Source of the DNA: Krasilnikoviella flava
GTDB lineage: Bacteria; Actinomycetota; Actinomycetes; Actinomycetales; Cellulomonadaceae
Length of the DNA: 64,000 nt
Direction: 5' to 3'
NCBI RefSeq assembly: GCF_900167525.1
Contig: NZ_FUZQ01000001.1
Coordinates: 806,001-870,000 of the forward strand
The translations under genes and the position numbers were made by a program. The notes beneath the pieces are model-generated. The model did no database searches and was not told the DNA's origin. It was given only the letters and a program-made list of their open reading frames with translations. This document shows positions 1-8,387 of this stretch, piece after piece; position 1 is the first letter of the stretch; each line of letters starts with the position of its first letter.

Positions 1-195
1 GTGGACGGCGACGCCGTGCTGGCCACGCCGGACGGCGACGTCGCGGCGGAGGCGATCAGGGAGTCGGAACGGCAGCGGCTGCGCCAGTACGTCGCCGAGT
101 GGCCGGGCGGGGACGAGCCCGAGGTCGACGAGCTCGTGGAGCACCTGACGCACGCGCTGCTCGCCGACGACACGGACGTCGTCGAGACGCGCTGA
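1..195 (+). CDS. Hypothetical protein, 5'-truncated at window edge
   Basis: The frame is open from the first base and closes at a TGA at 193-195, giving 64 visible residues. A GTG lies at base 1, but nothing upstream can be seen, so the real start may be outside the window. The visible part is acidic and probably alpha-helical, rich in Asp, Glu and Val, with no cysteine, no membrane segment and no motif I recognise. It is convergent with the FUSC-type gene, and the two stop codons are about 40 bp apart. I cannot assign a function. It could be the C-terminal tail of a larger protein. Confidence 0.5.
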   Translation: MDGDAVLATPDGDVAAEAIRESERQRLRQYVAEWPGGDEPEVDELVEHLTHALLADDTDVVETR

Positions 196-200
196 GCCCG

Positions 201-230
201 AACTACCTCGGCACGGTTCGGACTACCTCG
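201..230. repeat. Two-copy CGAGGTAGT motif, 20-nt period
   Basis: Between two convergent stop codons lie aactacctcg (201-210) and gactacctcg (221-230), exactly 20 nt apart. Read on the minus strand this is CGAGGTAGT spaced by 20 nt. The same motif with the same period occurs three times at 59263-59322. Confidence 0.6.
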
Positions 231-233
231 GTG

Positions 234-1475
234 TCACATCTCGGGGAGGGCGTCGCGCGCCTCCTCGGGCGGCAGACCGGCAGCCTCGAGGAGGTCGACG
301 ACGGGCGAGCGCAGCAGCAGCACCAGCGACTGCACCTGCCAGTGCCCCGCGCCGAGGGTGCGCGGGTCGGTGTCCCGGGCGACCTCGAGCAGCGCGTCGC
401 GCGCCTGCGCCATCCCGGTCCCCGTGCCGAGGGCCGCGGCGAGGAGGCGCACGCCGTGCGCCAGCCGGACGACGAGGTCCGCCACCGGGTCGGCCACGGG
501 ATCGACGGTGGGCGGGGGCGGGAGGTTGCCGGAGAGCGAGACGGCCGCCACCCGGTGGTCGCCGTCGTCCTCCAGCATGCCGAGCGACCGGAGCGTCGCG
601 GGGGTGCGGCGCGCGAGGACCCGCACGGTGCGCATGGCCCGGTCGACGAGCACGGCCTGGGCGGCCAGCCGGGTGATCTCCGCGCGCAGCACCCGGTTGA
701 CGCTCACCCGCGCGATCTCGTCCGACTTCGTCGCGACGTCGTGCCAGTCCTCGAGCACCTTCTCGGCGGCGCGGCCCCGCACCAGCGCGGCGGCCAGCTC
801 GTCGGGGTCGCCGTCGCGCAGGCCGCGCGCCACGGACTCCAGGGTCAGCGCCAGCTCCCGCGTCGCCTCCTGCGCCAGCGCGCGGATGCGACGGCGCGGG
901 TCCCCGGGGGTGAGCAGGGCGACCAGCAGCGCGACGCCGCCCCCGACCAGCGCGTCCGTCCAGCGCCCGAACGCCCCGTTGGCCGCCACCGACGCGGGCA
1001 GGCCGACGACGACGCCCGCCTGGACGCCCGCCTGGATCGTCAGGAGGGGCCCCCGGTCGACGAACCGGGCGATGAGCGCCGAGACGCCCATGACGACGGC
1101 GATCTGCCACCAGCCCGACCCGATGACGTGCACCATGAGGTCGCCCAGCGCGACGCCGAGCGCGACGCCGGTGGCGACCTCGGCCACCTTGCGCAGCTCG
1201 CGGTCGAAGCTGAACCCCAGGCACACCCACGCCGCGATGGCGGCGAAGAACGGCTGCGTGTGCCCGAGCACGACCGTGGCGAGCCCATAGGCGACGCCCG
1301 CGGCCAGCGCGGCCTGCACGACCGGCCAGAAGGAGACGCGGACCCGCGAGATGCCCTGCCGCACACGGATGCGGCGGGGCAGGGTGCGCAGCGCCGCCCG
1401 CGCGACGTCGCCCGCGCGACGGGACACGGGGATGCCGCCCGCAGGACGGGCCGCCGGCTCGTCGCTCACGGGCAC
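234..1475 (-). CDS. FUSC-family (aromatic acid exporter-like) membrane protein
   Basis: A 413-residue protein. After a basic N-terminal segment there is a block of closely spaced hydrophobic helices (about residues 50-185) ending in a Gly/Ala-rich helix hairpin. A long soluble helical C-terminal half follows, with Arg/Asp-rich segments. This is the half-size layout of the FUSC/YccS/ArAE efflux family (fusaric-acid-resistance type), which exports aromatic acids or other small molecules across the inner membrane; the substrate here is unknown. Its start lies 4 bp past the ygfZ stop, so it is the last gene of the operon that starts with the 37-aa peptide. Confidence 0.72.
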   Translation of the reverse strand: MPVSDEPAARPAGGIPVSRRAGDVARAALRTLPRRIRVRQGISRVRVSFWPVVQAALAAGVAYGLATVVLGHTQPFFAAIAAWVCLGFSFDRELRKVAEVATGVALGVALGDLMVHVIGSGWWQIAVVMGVSALIARFVDRGPLLTIQAGVQAGVVVGLPASVAANGAFGRWTDALVGGGVALLVALLTPGDPRRRIRALAQEATRELALTLESVARGLRDGDPDELAAALVRGRAAEKVLEDWHDVATKSDEIARVSVNRVLRAEITRLAAQAVLVDRAMRTVRVLARRTPATLRSLGMLEDDGDHRVAAVSLSGNLPPPPTVDPVADPVADLVVRLAHGVRLLAAALGTGTGMAQARDALLEVARDTDPRTLGAGHWQVQSLVLLLRSPVVDLLEAAGLPPEEARDALPEM

Positions 1476-1479
1476 CCGC

Positions 1480-2634
1480 TCACAGCAGGCTCTGGGGCGC
1501 GTCCGGTCCCCGCGGGGTGAGCCCGCGTGCGAGAGGCCCGTGCGCCTCGGGCCGGTCCGCGGAGACCCCGTCGCCGGGGACCACCACCTCCTGCGCCGCC
1601 GCGACGTGCAGCTCCTGGCCGCCGACCTCGCCCACCACGGTGAGCTCGGCGTCCTCGGGCACCGAGCGCTTGACGACAGCGAGCGCCACCGGCCCGAGCT
1701 CGTGGTGCCGCGCGACCGTGGTCACGGCCCCGACGGCGCGCCCCTCGGCACCGCCCAGCCGCACCTCGGCCCCCGCCTCGGGGACCACGTGCTGGGAGCC
1801 GTCGAGGTGCAGCAGCACGAGACGACGCGGCGGGCGGCCCAGGTTGTGCACCCGCGCGATCGTCTCCTGCCCGCGGTAGCAGCCCTTGTGCAGGTGGACG
1901 GCGGTGCGCAGCCAGTCGAGCTCGTGCGGCACGCTGCGGTGGTCGACCTCGTGGGCGAGCCGCGGCCGCCACGCCTCGACGCGCAGCGCCTCGGTGGCCC
2001 AGGTGCCGGCGAGCCGCCACCCGGCCGCCTCGCGCTCGGCGACGGCACGCTCCAGGTCGGCGCGCGGCACGAGGACCAGCCTCCAGGGACGGTCGGCCCC
2101 GGGGTGCTCGTTCTCCGGCGGGCCGTACCGGGTGCCGCCCTGGGCGACGCGCGGCCAGGTGTCCCACCAGGTCACGGGCTCGCCCTCGGCACCCTCCGCC
2201 GCGACAGGCTCGCCGAGCGCCGCGTACTCGTCCGAGAGGTCCTCGATCTCGACCCGCATCATGAACTTCATGCGCTCGAGCCAGGCGGCGAGGGGCGCGG
2301 CGTGGTCCCCCTCGGTGACCAGCCACGTGGCCTCGCCGTCGTCGACGACGCCCGCGGCGTGCTCGACGTGGCCCTGCGGGGACAGGACGAACAGCTCGGT
2401 GGAGGTGCGCGGCCCCAGTGCCTGCACGTCCTGCGAGGTGATCGAGTGCAACCAGGTCAGCCGGTCGGGCCCGGCGACGCGCACGACGCCCAGGTGCGAC
2501 TGGTCGACGACGGCACCGCCGCGCGCGAGGGCGCGCTGCTCGGCCACCGGGTCGCCGTAGTGCCAGGCGACGCCCTCGTCGGCGCCCGTGGCCGCGACGG
2601 CACCGTGCCGGGACAGGAGCGGGGAGGCGGCCAT
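1480..2634 (-). CDS. ygfZ: YgfZ/GcvT-family folate-binding protein
   Basis: A 384-residue protein of the YgfZ family, tetrahydrofolate-binding relatives of the aminomethyltransferase GcvT that support repair and maturation of iron-sulfur enzymes such as MiaB. The family signature KGCYRGQE is present near residue 255, followed by a C-terminal barrel domain starting RPPRRLVLLHLDG. The ATG at 2634 is chosen because it overlaps the upstream TGA as TGATG, implying translational coupling; the open frame extends further upstream but only into the neighbouring gene. It sits between the nitrobindin-like gene and the FUSC exporter. Confidence 0.88.
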   Translation of the reverse strand: MAASPLLSRHGAVAATGADEGVAWHYGDPVAEQRALARGGAVVDQSHLGVVRVAGPDRLTWLHSITSQDVQALGPRTSTELFVLSPQGHVEHAAGVVDDGEATWLVTEGDHAAPLAAWLERMKFMMRVEIEDLSDEYAALGEPVAAEGAEGEPVTWWDTWPRVAQGGTRYGPPENEHPGADRPWRLVLVPRADLERAVAEREAAGWRLAGTWATEALRVEAWRPRLAHEVDHRSVPHELDWLRTAVHLHKGCYRGQETIARVHNLGRPPRRLVLLHLDGSQHVVPEAGAEVRLGGAEGRAVGAVTTVARHHELGPVALAVVKRSVPEDAELTVVGEVGGQELHVAAAQEVVVPGDGVSADRPEAHGPLARGLTPRGPDAPQSLL

Positions 2635-3191
2635 CAGTCGGCCTCGACCCGGTCCAGCTGTGCGGAGGCGTAGGAGCCGAGCGGGTGCCCGAACGCGGCG
2701 AGCTCCTCGACCCACATGAGCCGCCCCTCGACCAGGCCGTACAGCCGCTTCGCGGCGGTGACCTCGGCGGCGGTCGACGTGCGGGCCACGAAGTCGGTGG
2801 CGAGGTCGACGCGGCCGTTGCCGACCACGCCCAGGAACAGGGACAGCCGGCCCGACGCGTCGGTCACGAGCACCTCGAGCGCGTGCCGGTCGTCCTCGAG
2901 CCCCTCCGGGCGGTCGCTGGACACGCGCCAGTAGCCGGTCTCCGTCGACCAGACCGTGTCGGGCTCGTCGTCGCCCGCCCCCTCACCGTCGGCAGCGGCG
3001 GCGGAGCGCACGCGCAGCGTGGACTCGAAGCGCAGGTAGGGGCCGCCGTCGTGGTCGAAGACGAGGTCGTGCACGAACGGCGTCTCGTCGATGCCGGTGT
3101 ACTCGATCACGCCCTCGCCCCGCCAGCGGCCCACGAGCCACGCGAGCGGGTAGGTCTCGGGCGCGAGGCCCTCGGGGAAGGCGAAGGGCAT
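2634..3191 (-). CDS. Nitrobindin-like (FABP-family, DUF1794) protein
   Basis: A 185-residue cytosolic protein predicted to form a ten-stranded lipocalin-like barrel. The N-terminal signature WLVGRWRGEGVIEY matches the GxWxGxG motif of nitrobindins (THAP4 C-terminal domain, Rv2717c), which bind heme and isomerise peroxynitrite. In the family the proximal heme ligand is a His near the C-terminus; here that region reads HPLGSYASAQL, so the expected His may be replaced by Ser/Tyr. Heme binding is therefore uncertain. The gene overlaps its upstream and downstream neighbours by single bases (TGATG at both ends), so all are probably translated as a coupled unit. Confidence 0.8.
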   Translation of the reverse strand: MPFAFPEGLAPETYPLAWLVGRWRGEGVIEYTGIDETPFVHDLVFDHDGGPYLRFESTLRVRSAAAADGEGAGDDEPDTVWSTETGYWRVSSDRPEGLEDDRHALEVLVTDASGRLSLFLGVVGNGRVDLATDFVARTSTAAEVTAAKRLYGLVEGRLMWVEELAAFGHPLGSYASAQLDRVEAD

Positions 3192-3304
3192 CAGCGCTGG
3201 CCCTGGAACAGCTTGTAGACGACGTATCCGGCGAACCAGACGATCGTGATCGACACGACGACCAGCAGACCGGTGAACACTGCCTCGAGAGCATGGATCG
3301 ACAT
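3191..3304 (-). CDS. 37-residue single-pass membrane peptide
   Basis: A short gene: ATG at 3304, TGA at 3191-3193 overlapping the next ATG as TGATG. The 37-residue product starts MSIHALEAVFTG, continues with a hydrophobic stretch of about 18 residues rich in Leu, Val, Ile, Trp and Phe (about 10-27), and ends with the basic tail YKLFQGQR. That is a typical small single-span membrane protein with a cytoplasmic positive end. It leads the operon with the nitrobindin-like, ygfZ and FUSC genes. Function unknown. The tight TGATG coupling and the clean transmembrane pattern argue that it is real. Confidence 0.7.
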   Translation of the reverse strand: MSIHALEAVFTGLLVVVSITIVWFAGYVVYKLFQGQR

Positions 3305-3386
3305 GCCGCGATCCTACCCAGCCGCCCCGGCGTCGGTCAGCGCGGGGGTGCGCCGGGAGTGTCCGGTGTGAGTAAGGTCGCCGCCC

Positions 3387-3773
3387 ATGAGCACCCCCAC
3401 CGCTGCGACGCCCGCGCGCTCGCTCGTGATCAAGACCACGTCCGGGACCGAGCGAGCGGAGGCCGCGAACCAGGCCCTCACCGTCGCGGCGGCGGCCGTC
3501 GCCGCGGGCGCGGAGGTGAGCCTGTGGCTCACCGGGGAGTCCGCGTGGTTCGCGGTTCCCGGCCGCGTCGCGGAGCTCGCCCTCGAGCACGCGGCGCCCG
3601 CCACCGACCTGCTGGCCGCCGTCCTCGCCGCCGGCTCGGTCACCCTCTGCACGCAGTGCGCCGCCCGCCGCGGGATCGGTCCCGACGACGTGCTCCCCGG
3701 CATCCGCATCGCCGGCGCCGCCGTCTTCGCCGAGGAGGTGCTGCGGCCCGGCGCGCAGGCGCTCGTCTACTGA
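3387..3773 (+). CDS. DsrE-family protein
   Basis: A 128-residue small Rossmann-like protein of the DsrE/DsrF (peroxiredoxin-like) family. It begins with a beta strand SLVIKTTSG, followed by a helix with conserved Glu/Ala, a second strand EVSLWLTGES, and a CTQCAARRG segment about residue 87 where DsrE proteins often carry a sulfur-relay Cys; here two Cys form a CxxC. Family members carry persulfide sulfur or act as small accessory proteins; the role here is not determined. It is divergent from the 37-aa peptide operon, with about 80 bp between starts. Confidence 0.8.
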   Translation: MSTPTAATPARSLVIKTTSGTERAEAANQALTVAAAAVAAGAEVSLWLTGESAWFAVPGRVAELALEHAAPATDLLAAVLAAGSVTLCTQCAARRGIGPDDVLPGIRIAGAAVFAEEVLRPGAQALVY

Positions 3774-3977
3774 CCGTCGGGCCGGCGCGTGTGAGGCGCG
3801 CCACCTGGTGCCCGCAGACCCTCCCGCCGGGCGCGTCCGGTGTCGTAGATTGAAGTTTGAAGCACCGCGCCGCCCCGCCCCGCCCCTGCGCCGAGGCCGC
3901 GGAGCGCACTCCACGAGGCCGCCCCCGCCCCCGGCGGGCGCCGGCCCACCGACGTCCTGATCCCGGAGAACCGCCCC

Positions 3978-4658
3978 ATGACCTCGCCCACCCGGACCTG
4001 GAACGACCTCGTCATCCCGGCAGCGGGGACGTACCTGCTCGACGAGGCGCACAAGCGCCTGGGCTTCCTCGCGATGCACATGATGGTCAGCCCCGTGCGC
4101 GGTGAGTTCCCGGTGGGCACGGCGGCCATCCACGTCGCCGAGGACCCCCTGCGGTCGTCGGTGTCCGCGACGCTCGAGACGGCGACGATCACCACGCACA
4201 ACCCGGACCGCGACGCCCACCTGCGCAGCCCCGACTTCCTCGACGTCGAGAACCACCCGACGATCGAGTTCCGCAGCACCGGGATCGAGTGGCGCACCAC
4301 CCAGGAGGACCCGATGTTCTCCTGGGCGCGGCTGAAGGGCCGCGCGCCCGGTCGCACCCCCGCTCCGCAGCAGGCGATGCGCACGTCCGCGAAGTTCCTG
4401 CTGCACGGCAACCTCACGATCCGCGGCGTGACCCACCCGATCGCGCTGAACGCGGAGTTCGGCGGCGCACGGCAGGACCCGTTCGGCAACGACATCTTCG
4501 GCTTCAACGCCGTGGCGGACTTCGAGCGGGAGAAGTACGGCCTCACCTGGAACGTCGCCCTCGAGGCGGGCGGCGTGCTCGTCGCCAAGACGGTGCGCAT
4601 CGAGCTCGCGGGCGAGGCTATCCGGCAGGCCGCCCCGGAGCCCGCACCGGCGATCTGA
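3978..4658 (+). CDS. YceI-family lipocalin-fold protein
   Basis: A 226-residue protein of the YceI family, beta-barrel proteins that bind long isoprenoid-type lipids. The hallmarks are visible: AGTYLLDEAHKRLGFLAMHMM at the N-terminus (the family has W-x-(I/L)D-xxHs-xxF), the middle strand LRSPDFLDVENHPTIEFRST, and the C-terminal FEREKYGLTW. There is no signal peptide, as in many actinobacterial members, so it is probably cytosolic. The 200-bp upstream region contains the closely spaced direct repeat ATTGAAGTTTGAA around 3850-3862, which could be a regulator site. Confidence 0.88.
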   Translation: MTSPTRTWNDLVIPAAGTYLLDEAHKRLGFLAMHMMVSPVRGEFPVGTAAIHVAEDPLRSSVSATLETATITTHNPDRDAHLRSPDFLDVENHPTIEFRSTGIEWRTTQEDPMFSWARLKGRAPGRTPAPQQAMRTSAKFLLHGNLTIRGVTHPIALNAEFGGARQDPFGNDIFGFNAVADFEREKYGLTWNVALEAGGVLVAKTVRIELAGEAIRQAAPEPAPAI

Positions 4659-4686
4659 GCCGGGTCACGGCCCGGCCCGTCGGGGC

Positions 4687-5433
4687 TTACGCGAGGACCA
4701 GGCGCCCGACGACGAACACGAGGATGCCGCCGACGGCGACCGGCGCCGTGACGGCGGCCAGCACCGCCCGGCGGCTCGTCAGCGCGGGCTGACGCTCGAA
4801 CAGCAGGCGCAGCACGGCGACCACCAGGCCGGTCACGGCGCCGGCGACCAGGCCGCTCACCGGGTCGATCGACGGCAGGAGCGTCGCCGCCCCGCCCGCC
4901 ACGACGGCGCCCAGCGCCACGCCCACGAGCGATCCCACCCAGCCGCGCGCGACGGGCGTCGCGGACACCGCCGCCGCCACCGCGAGGCCGAGGGCGCTCA
5001 CGACGACCAGCGACGCCCCCGCCTCGGAACGGCCCGCGGCCACCCAGCCCGAGCAGCACACGGCCACGACCGCGCCGGTCACCGTGCCGCTCACGGACTC
5101 CACGAGCCGGGGCCGCCCGCCGCGGCGCAGCATCTCCGCGACGAAGGCCAGCACCAGCGCCATCGCGAGGACCAGCGGCACGTTGCGCAGCACCGGCTCG
5201 CCCTCGGTCGCCCACGCCACCGCGACCGCCCCGAGCCCCGCGAGCGCCACGACCACGGTCGTCCCGCCCTGCGCCGGGAGCCGCAGCAGCGGCGCCCATC
5301 CGGTCGCGAGGAGCAGCACGAGGGCCCCGGCCACCGCCGTCAGGGGCAGGTCGCCGTAGGCGTCGAGGGCCGCGGCGGCCGCGACGACGGCGGAGAGGAC
5401 GGCCGTCCAGACGGCACGGGTGGTCACGGTCAC
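4687..5433 (-). CDS. Polytopic membrane protein, unknown function
   Basis: About 248 residues with roughly eight hydrophobic helices, starting directly with TRAVWTAVLSAVVAAAAALDAYGDLP and ending LVFVVGRLVLA. A GTG at 5433 is chosen because the membrane-protein character begins there; the frame stays open upstream, but that part is Arg/Ser/Cys-rich and unlike the rest. The composition is almost pure Ala/Val/Leu/Gly, with one Arg-rich cytoplasmic loop (AEMLRRGGRPRLVES). I recognise no family. It is divergent from glnR, and its 3' end converges with the yceI gene about 28 bp away. Confidence 0.65.
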   Translation of the reverse strand: MTVTTRAVWTAVLSAVVAAAAALDAYGDLPLTAVAGALVLLLATGWAPLLRLPAQGGTTVVVALAGLGAVAVAWATEGEPVLRNVPLVLAMALVLAFVAEMLRRGGRPRLVESVSGTVTGAVVAVCCSGWVAAGRSEAGASLVVVSALGLAVAAAVSATPVARGWVGSLVGVALGAVVAGGAATLLPSIDPVSGLVAGAVTGLVVAVLRLLFERQPALTSRRAVLAAVTAPVAVGGILVFVVGRLVLA

Positions 5434-5687
5434 GACGACGAGTGTGGCAGACCGTGCGGCGCGACCGACCCCCCGCCGGCAACGTCCCGAGCACCTCCAG
5501 GACACCCCCGACACAGTCCGGTCAACGAACGGAAACGCGCCCGCAACACGGTTCGGGGCACACTGCGGGGACTGGTCGGTAGACCGGGACGGGTGCGGTG
5601 TGACCAACACCGCAGCCGCGGTACGTTGGCGGACGCACCTGTCGGACGCTGTCGAACGGACCGTCCGACGACCGGGAGGAGGTGCCG

Positions 5688-6446
5688 GTGGCCGAGCTGC
5701 TGATCCTCACGCCCGCGTCAGGCGGATCCGTCGAGGTACTGCCCGCACTGGGCCTGCTGAACCACCGGGTCCGGGTGCTGCCCATGGAGCCTTCGGCCCT
5801 GGTCGACGCCCCGGACTCCGACGTCGTGCTGCTGGACGCGCGCCGCGACCTCGTCGCCGCCCGCACCACGTGCCGGCTGCTGCACGCCACCGGACTCACC
5901 GTGCCCCTCGTGCTCGTGCTCACCGAGGGCGGCCTCACCGTCGTCACGCACGAGTGGGGTGCCGCCGACCTGCTGCTCGAGACGGCGTCGCCCGCCGAGG
6001 TCGAGGCGCGGCTGCGGCTCGTCGTGGAGAAGTCCGCGCGCGGCCCCGTCGACGACGGCCCGCAGGAGATCGCCGCCGGCGACCTCGCGATCGACGCGGG
6101 CGGCTACACCGCGCGGCTGCGCGGGCGTCCCATCGACCTCACCTACAAGGAGTTCGAGCTCCTCAAGTACCTGGTGCAGCACCCCGGCCGCGTGTTCACC
6201 CGCGCGCAGCTGCTGCAGGAGGTGTGGGGCTACGACTACTACGGGGGCACCCGCACCGTGGACGTGCACGTGCGGCGCCTGCGCGCCAAGCTCGGCCCCG
6301 AGCACGAGCAGCTCATCGGCACCGTCCGCAACGTGGGCTACCGGTTCGACCCGCCGAAGGAGCCGCGGCCGGTCGAGGGCGAGGAGCCGGGCGGCGCGAC
6401 GGCGGAGGGCAAGGGCACGGCCGGGCGCACGGCCCCGGCCCGCTGA
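5688..6446 (+). CDS. glnR: GlnR-type nitrogen response regulator
   Basis: An orphan OmpR-family regulator. The N-terminal receiver-like domain reads [20 protein letters not shown] and carries the conserved Asp50 in [10 protein letters not shown]. The C-terminal winged helix has the near-invariant actinobacterial GlnR stretch [18 protein letters not shown], then [20 protein letters not shown]. GlnR is the global activator/repressor of ammonium and glutamine genes (glnA, amtB, nirB) in Streptomyces and Mycobacterium, and its receiver usually works without a partner kinase. The GTG at 5688 is chosen over 5682 because it is correctly spaced from GGGAGGAG and matches the usual N-terminus. The tail is rich in Gly/Glu/Ala. 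Confidence 0.93.
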   Translation: MAELLILTPASGGSVEVLPALGLLNHRVRVLPMEPSALVDAPDSDVVLLDARRDLVAARTTCRLLHATGLTVPLVLVLTEGGLTVVTHEWGAADLLLETASPAEVEARLRLVVEKSARGPVDDGPQEIAAGDLAIDAGGYTARLRGRPIDLTYKEFELLKYLVQHPGRVFTRAQLLQEVWGYDYYGGTRTVDVHVRRLRAKLGPEHEQLIGTVRNVGYRFDPPKEPRPVEGEEPGGATAEGKGTAGRTAPAR

Positions 6447-6495
6447 CGCCGCCCCCGCACAGGCCACGGCTCTTCGCAGCGGGTAGGTTCGACCG

Positions 6496-7434
6496 GTGAC
6501 CGCGATGTCGGACTCCAGCGATTTCTCCAGCGCCCTGGTCGAGGGGCCCTGGCGGCACGAGCTCGTGCCCGCCAACGGTGCCCGCTTCCACGTGGCGCTG
6601 GCCGGTCCCGACCGGACGAACGGCGGCCGCAGCCCGCTCGTCGTCCTGCTGCACGGCTTCCCCCAGTTCTGGTGGGCGTGGCGGCACCAGATCGGTCAGC
6701 TCGCGGACGCCGGGTACCGGGTGGCGGCGATGGACCTGCGCGGCGTCGGCGCCTCCGACAAGCCGCCGTCCGGCTACGACGTCCCGACCGGCACCCAGGA
6801 CGTTGCAGGCGTGGTGCGTTCGCTCGGCCACGACCGGGCGGTCGTCGTCGGGCACGGCACGGGCGGCATGACCGCGTGGTCGATGGCGCGGCTGCAGCCG
6901 GCGGTGACCGCGGCCGTGGCCGCCGTCTCGGCGCCGCATCCGGGCCGGCTGCACGTGTCGGGCCGGCAGCTGCTCACCCCGCTGGCCCGCCGCCAGCTCG
7001 CCGCCTACCAGCTGCCCACGCTGCCCGAGCGTCGCCTCACGGGCGGCGACCAGGTGGCGCGCGTGCTGCGCGACGGCGCGGCGCGGCCGCTCGGCACGGA
7101 CGCCTTCGAGCTCTACCGCACCGTGATGCGGATCCCGTTCGCGGCCCACACCGTGATGGAGTCGCTGCGCTGGATGGTGCGCTCGACGCCGCGGCCCGAC
7201 GGGCGCCGCTACCTCGCGGCGCTGCGCCAGCCGGTCGACGTGCCCGTGCTGCAGGTGCACGGCACGCTGGACGGCTTCCTCGACCCGCGGAACGCCCCCG
7301 TCGACGGTGCGGCGCTCGCCCGCGACTTCCGCTACGAGACCGTCGACGGCGCCGGGCACTTCCTACCCGAGGAGGCGCCCGACGAGGTCGGCAAGCTGCT
7401 CGTCGACTGGCTCGACCACGCCCTCGCCGGCTGA
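6496..7434 (+). CDS. Alpha/beta hydrolase (epoxide-hydrolase-like)
   Basis: A 312-residue alpha/beta-hydrolase. The oxyanion motif is LVVLLHGFPQFWWAWRHQ (about 56-73), followed by the strand YRVAAMDLRGVGASDKP typical of epoxide hydrolases and haloalkane dehalogenases. The nucleophile elbow should be at VVVGHGTGGMTAW, but it reads G-H-G-T-G rather than G-x-D/S-x-G, so the usual nucleophile is replaced by Gly followed by Thr. The C-terminal acid and His are plausible at HGTLDGFLD and GAGHFLPEE. The elbow oddity means catalysis is uncertain. The gene follows glnR by about 50 bp on the same strand. Confidence 0.8.
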   Translation: MTAMSDSSDFSSALVEGPWRHELVPANGARFHVALAGPDRTNGGRSPLVVLLHGFPQFWWAWRHQIGQLADAGYRVAAMDLRGVGASDKPPSGYDVPTGTQDVAGVVRSLGHDRAVVVGHGTGGMTAWSMARLQPAVTAAVAAVSAPHPGRLHVSGRQLLTPLARRQLAAYQLPTLPERRLTGGDQVARVLRDGAARPLGTDAFELYRTVMRIPFAAHTVMESLRWMVRSTPRPDGRRYLAALRQPVDVPVLQVHGTLDGFLDPRNAPVDGAALARDFRYETVDGAGHFLPEEAPDEVGKLLVDWLDHALAG

Positions 7435-7451
7435 GCCGCGACCACCCCGCC

Positions 7452-7470
7452 GGTCGAGCCTGTCGAGACC
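7452..7470. repeat. Single arm of the GAGCCTGTCGA repeat family
   Basis: GGTCGAGCCTGTCGAGACC, one unpaired arm of the palindrome family whose full copies are at 52493-52531 and 54293-54350. It sits between the convergent hydrolase and nth genes. Confidence 0.7.
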
Positions 7471-7480
7471 GCCACCGACG

Positions 7481-8224
7481 TCAGCCCCGCGGCCCCGGCT
7501 TCACGAGCTTCGCGGCCGCGACCGGGTCCGTCTCGCCGATCCCGAACGACGGGCACCACCGCGCCACCGGGCACGCCCCGCAGGCCGGCCGCCGCGCATG
7601 GCACCGGCGCCGCCCGTGCCACACCAGGTGATGGCTGAGCATCGTCCAGTCCTTCTTCGGGAAAAGCGCCCCGACCTCGTGCTCGACCTTGACCGGGTCC
7701 TCCTGGTCGGTCCAGCCGAAGCGGCGCGCGAGGCGGCCGAAGTGCGTGTCCACCGTGATCCCCGGGACGCCGAACGCGTTGCCCAGCACCACGTTCGCCG
7801 TCTTGCGGCCCACGCCCGGCAGCGTCACCAGGTCCTCCAGGCGAGCCGGGACCTCGCCGTCGAACCGTTCGACGAGCGCCTGCCCCAGCCCGATGATCGA
7901 GCGCGTCTTGGCGCGGAAGAAGCCGAGCGGCTTGAACAGCTCCTCCATCTCGGCCGGGTCGGCGCCCGCGTACGCGGCGGCGTCCGGGTACCGGGCGAAG
8001 ATCGCCGGGGTCGTGGCGTTGACCCGCACGTCCGTGGTCTGCGCCGACAGCACGGTGGCGACCAGCAGTTCGAGCGGCGTCGTGAAGTCCAGCTCCGCGC
8101 GGGCGTCCGGGTACGTGACCGCGAGCTCGCGGTCGATGCGGCGCGCGCGGCGCACCAGCGCGACGTGCGACTCCCCGGTGGGCGTCGCGTCGGCTGAGGT
8201 CGCGGAGGCTGGCGTCGTCGGCAC
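7481..8224 (-). CDS. nth: Endonuclease III (DNA glycosylase/AP lyase)
   Basis: A 247-residue base-excision repair enzyme that removes oxidised pyrimidines and cleaves the AP site. The helix-hairpin-helix [14 protein letters not shown] carries the catalytic Lys (K141), and VDTHFGR carries the catalytic Asp (D159). Four cysteines, C208-x6-C215-x2-C218-x5-C224, form the [4Fe-4S] cluster site. The first 20 residues are a poorly conserved Ala/Thr/Ser-rich extension; the GTG at 8224 is taken as the start, but a later start is possible. It is divergent from the crp gene, an arrangement common in actinobacteria. Confidence 0.95.
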   Translation of the reverse strand: MPTTPASATSADATPTGESHVALVRRARRIDRELAVTYPDARAELDFTTPLELLVATVLSAQTTDVRVNATTPAIFARYPDAAAYAGADPAEMEELFKPLGFFRAKTRSIIGLGQALVERFDGEVPARLEDLVTLPGVGRKTANVVLGNAFGVPGITVDTHFGRLARRFGWTDQEDPVKVEHEVGALFPKKDWTMLSHHLVWHGRRRCHARRPACGACPVARWCPSFGIGETDPVAAAKLVKPGPRG

Positions 8225-8387
8225 GTGGCGAGCCTAGCGACGCCCGCCGACACCGCCTCCCGGCGCTTCGTCGTGCCGCGATTTGGTGAGGTGAGGCAGA
8301 CTGAGAACCGGAACACACCCACTTGACAACCCCCGGACGACCGCACCCCACCCGGGGAGGCCGCCCCCGAACCACGTGAGGAATCCT

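Noticed and set aside
5596-5615. GlxR/Crp-type site (gtgtgaccaacacc) upstream of glnR
   Set aside because: Only one half-site is close to TGTGA; the other half is too degenerate to call.
8320-8350. TTGACA at about 8323 as -35 of the crp promoter
   Set aside because: No -10 hexamer lies at a suitable distance in the GC-rich stretch that follows.
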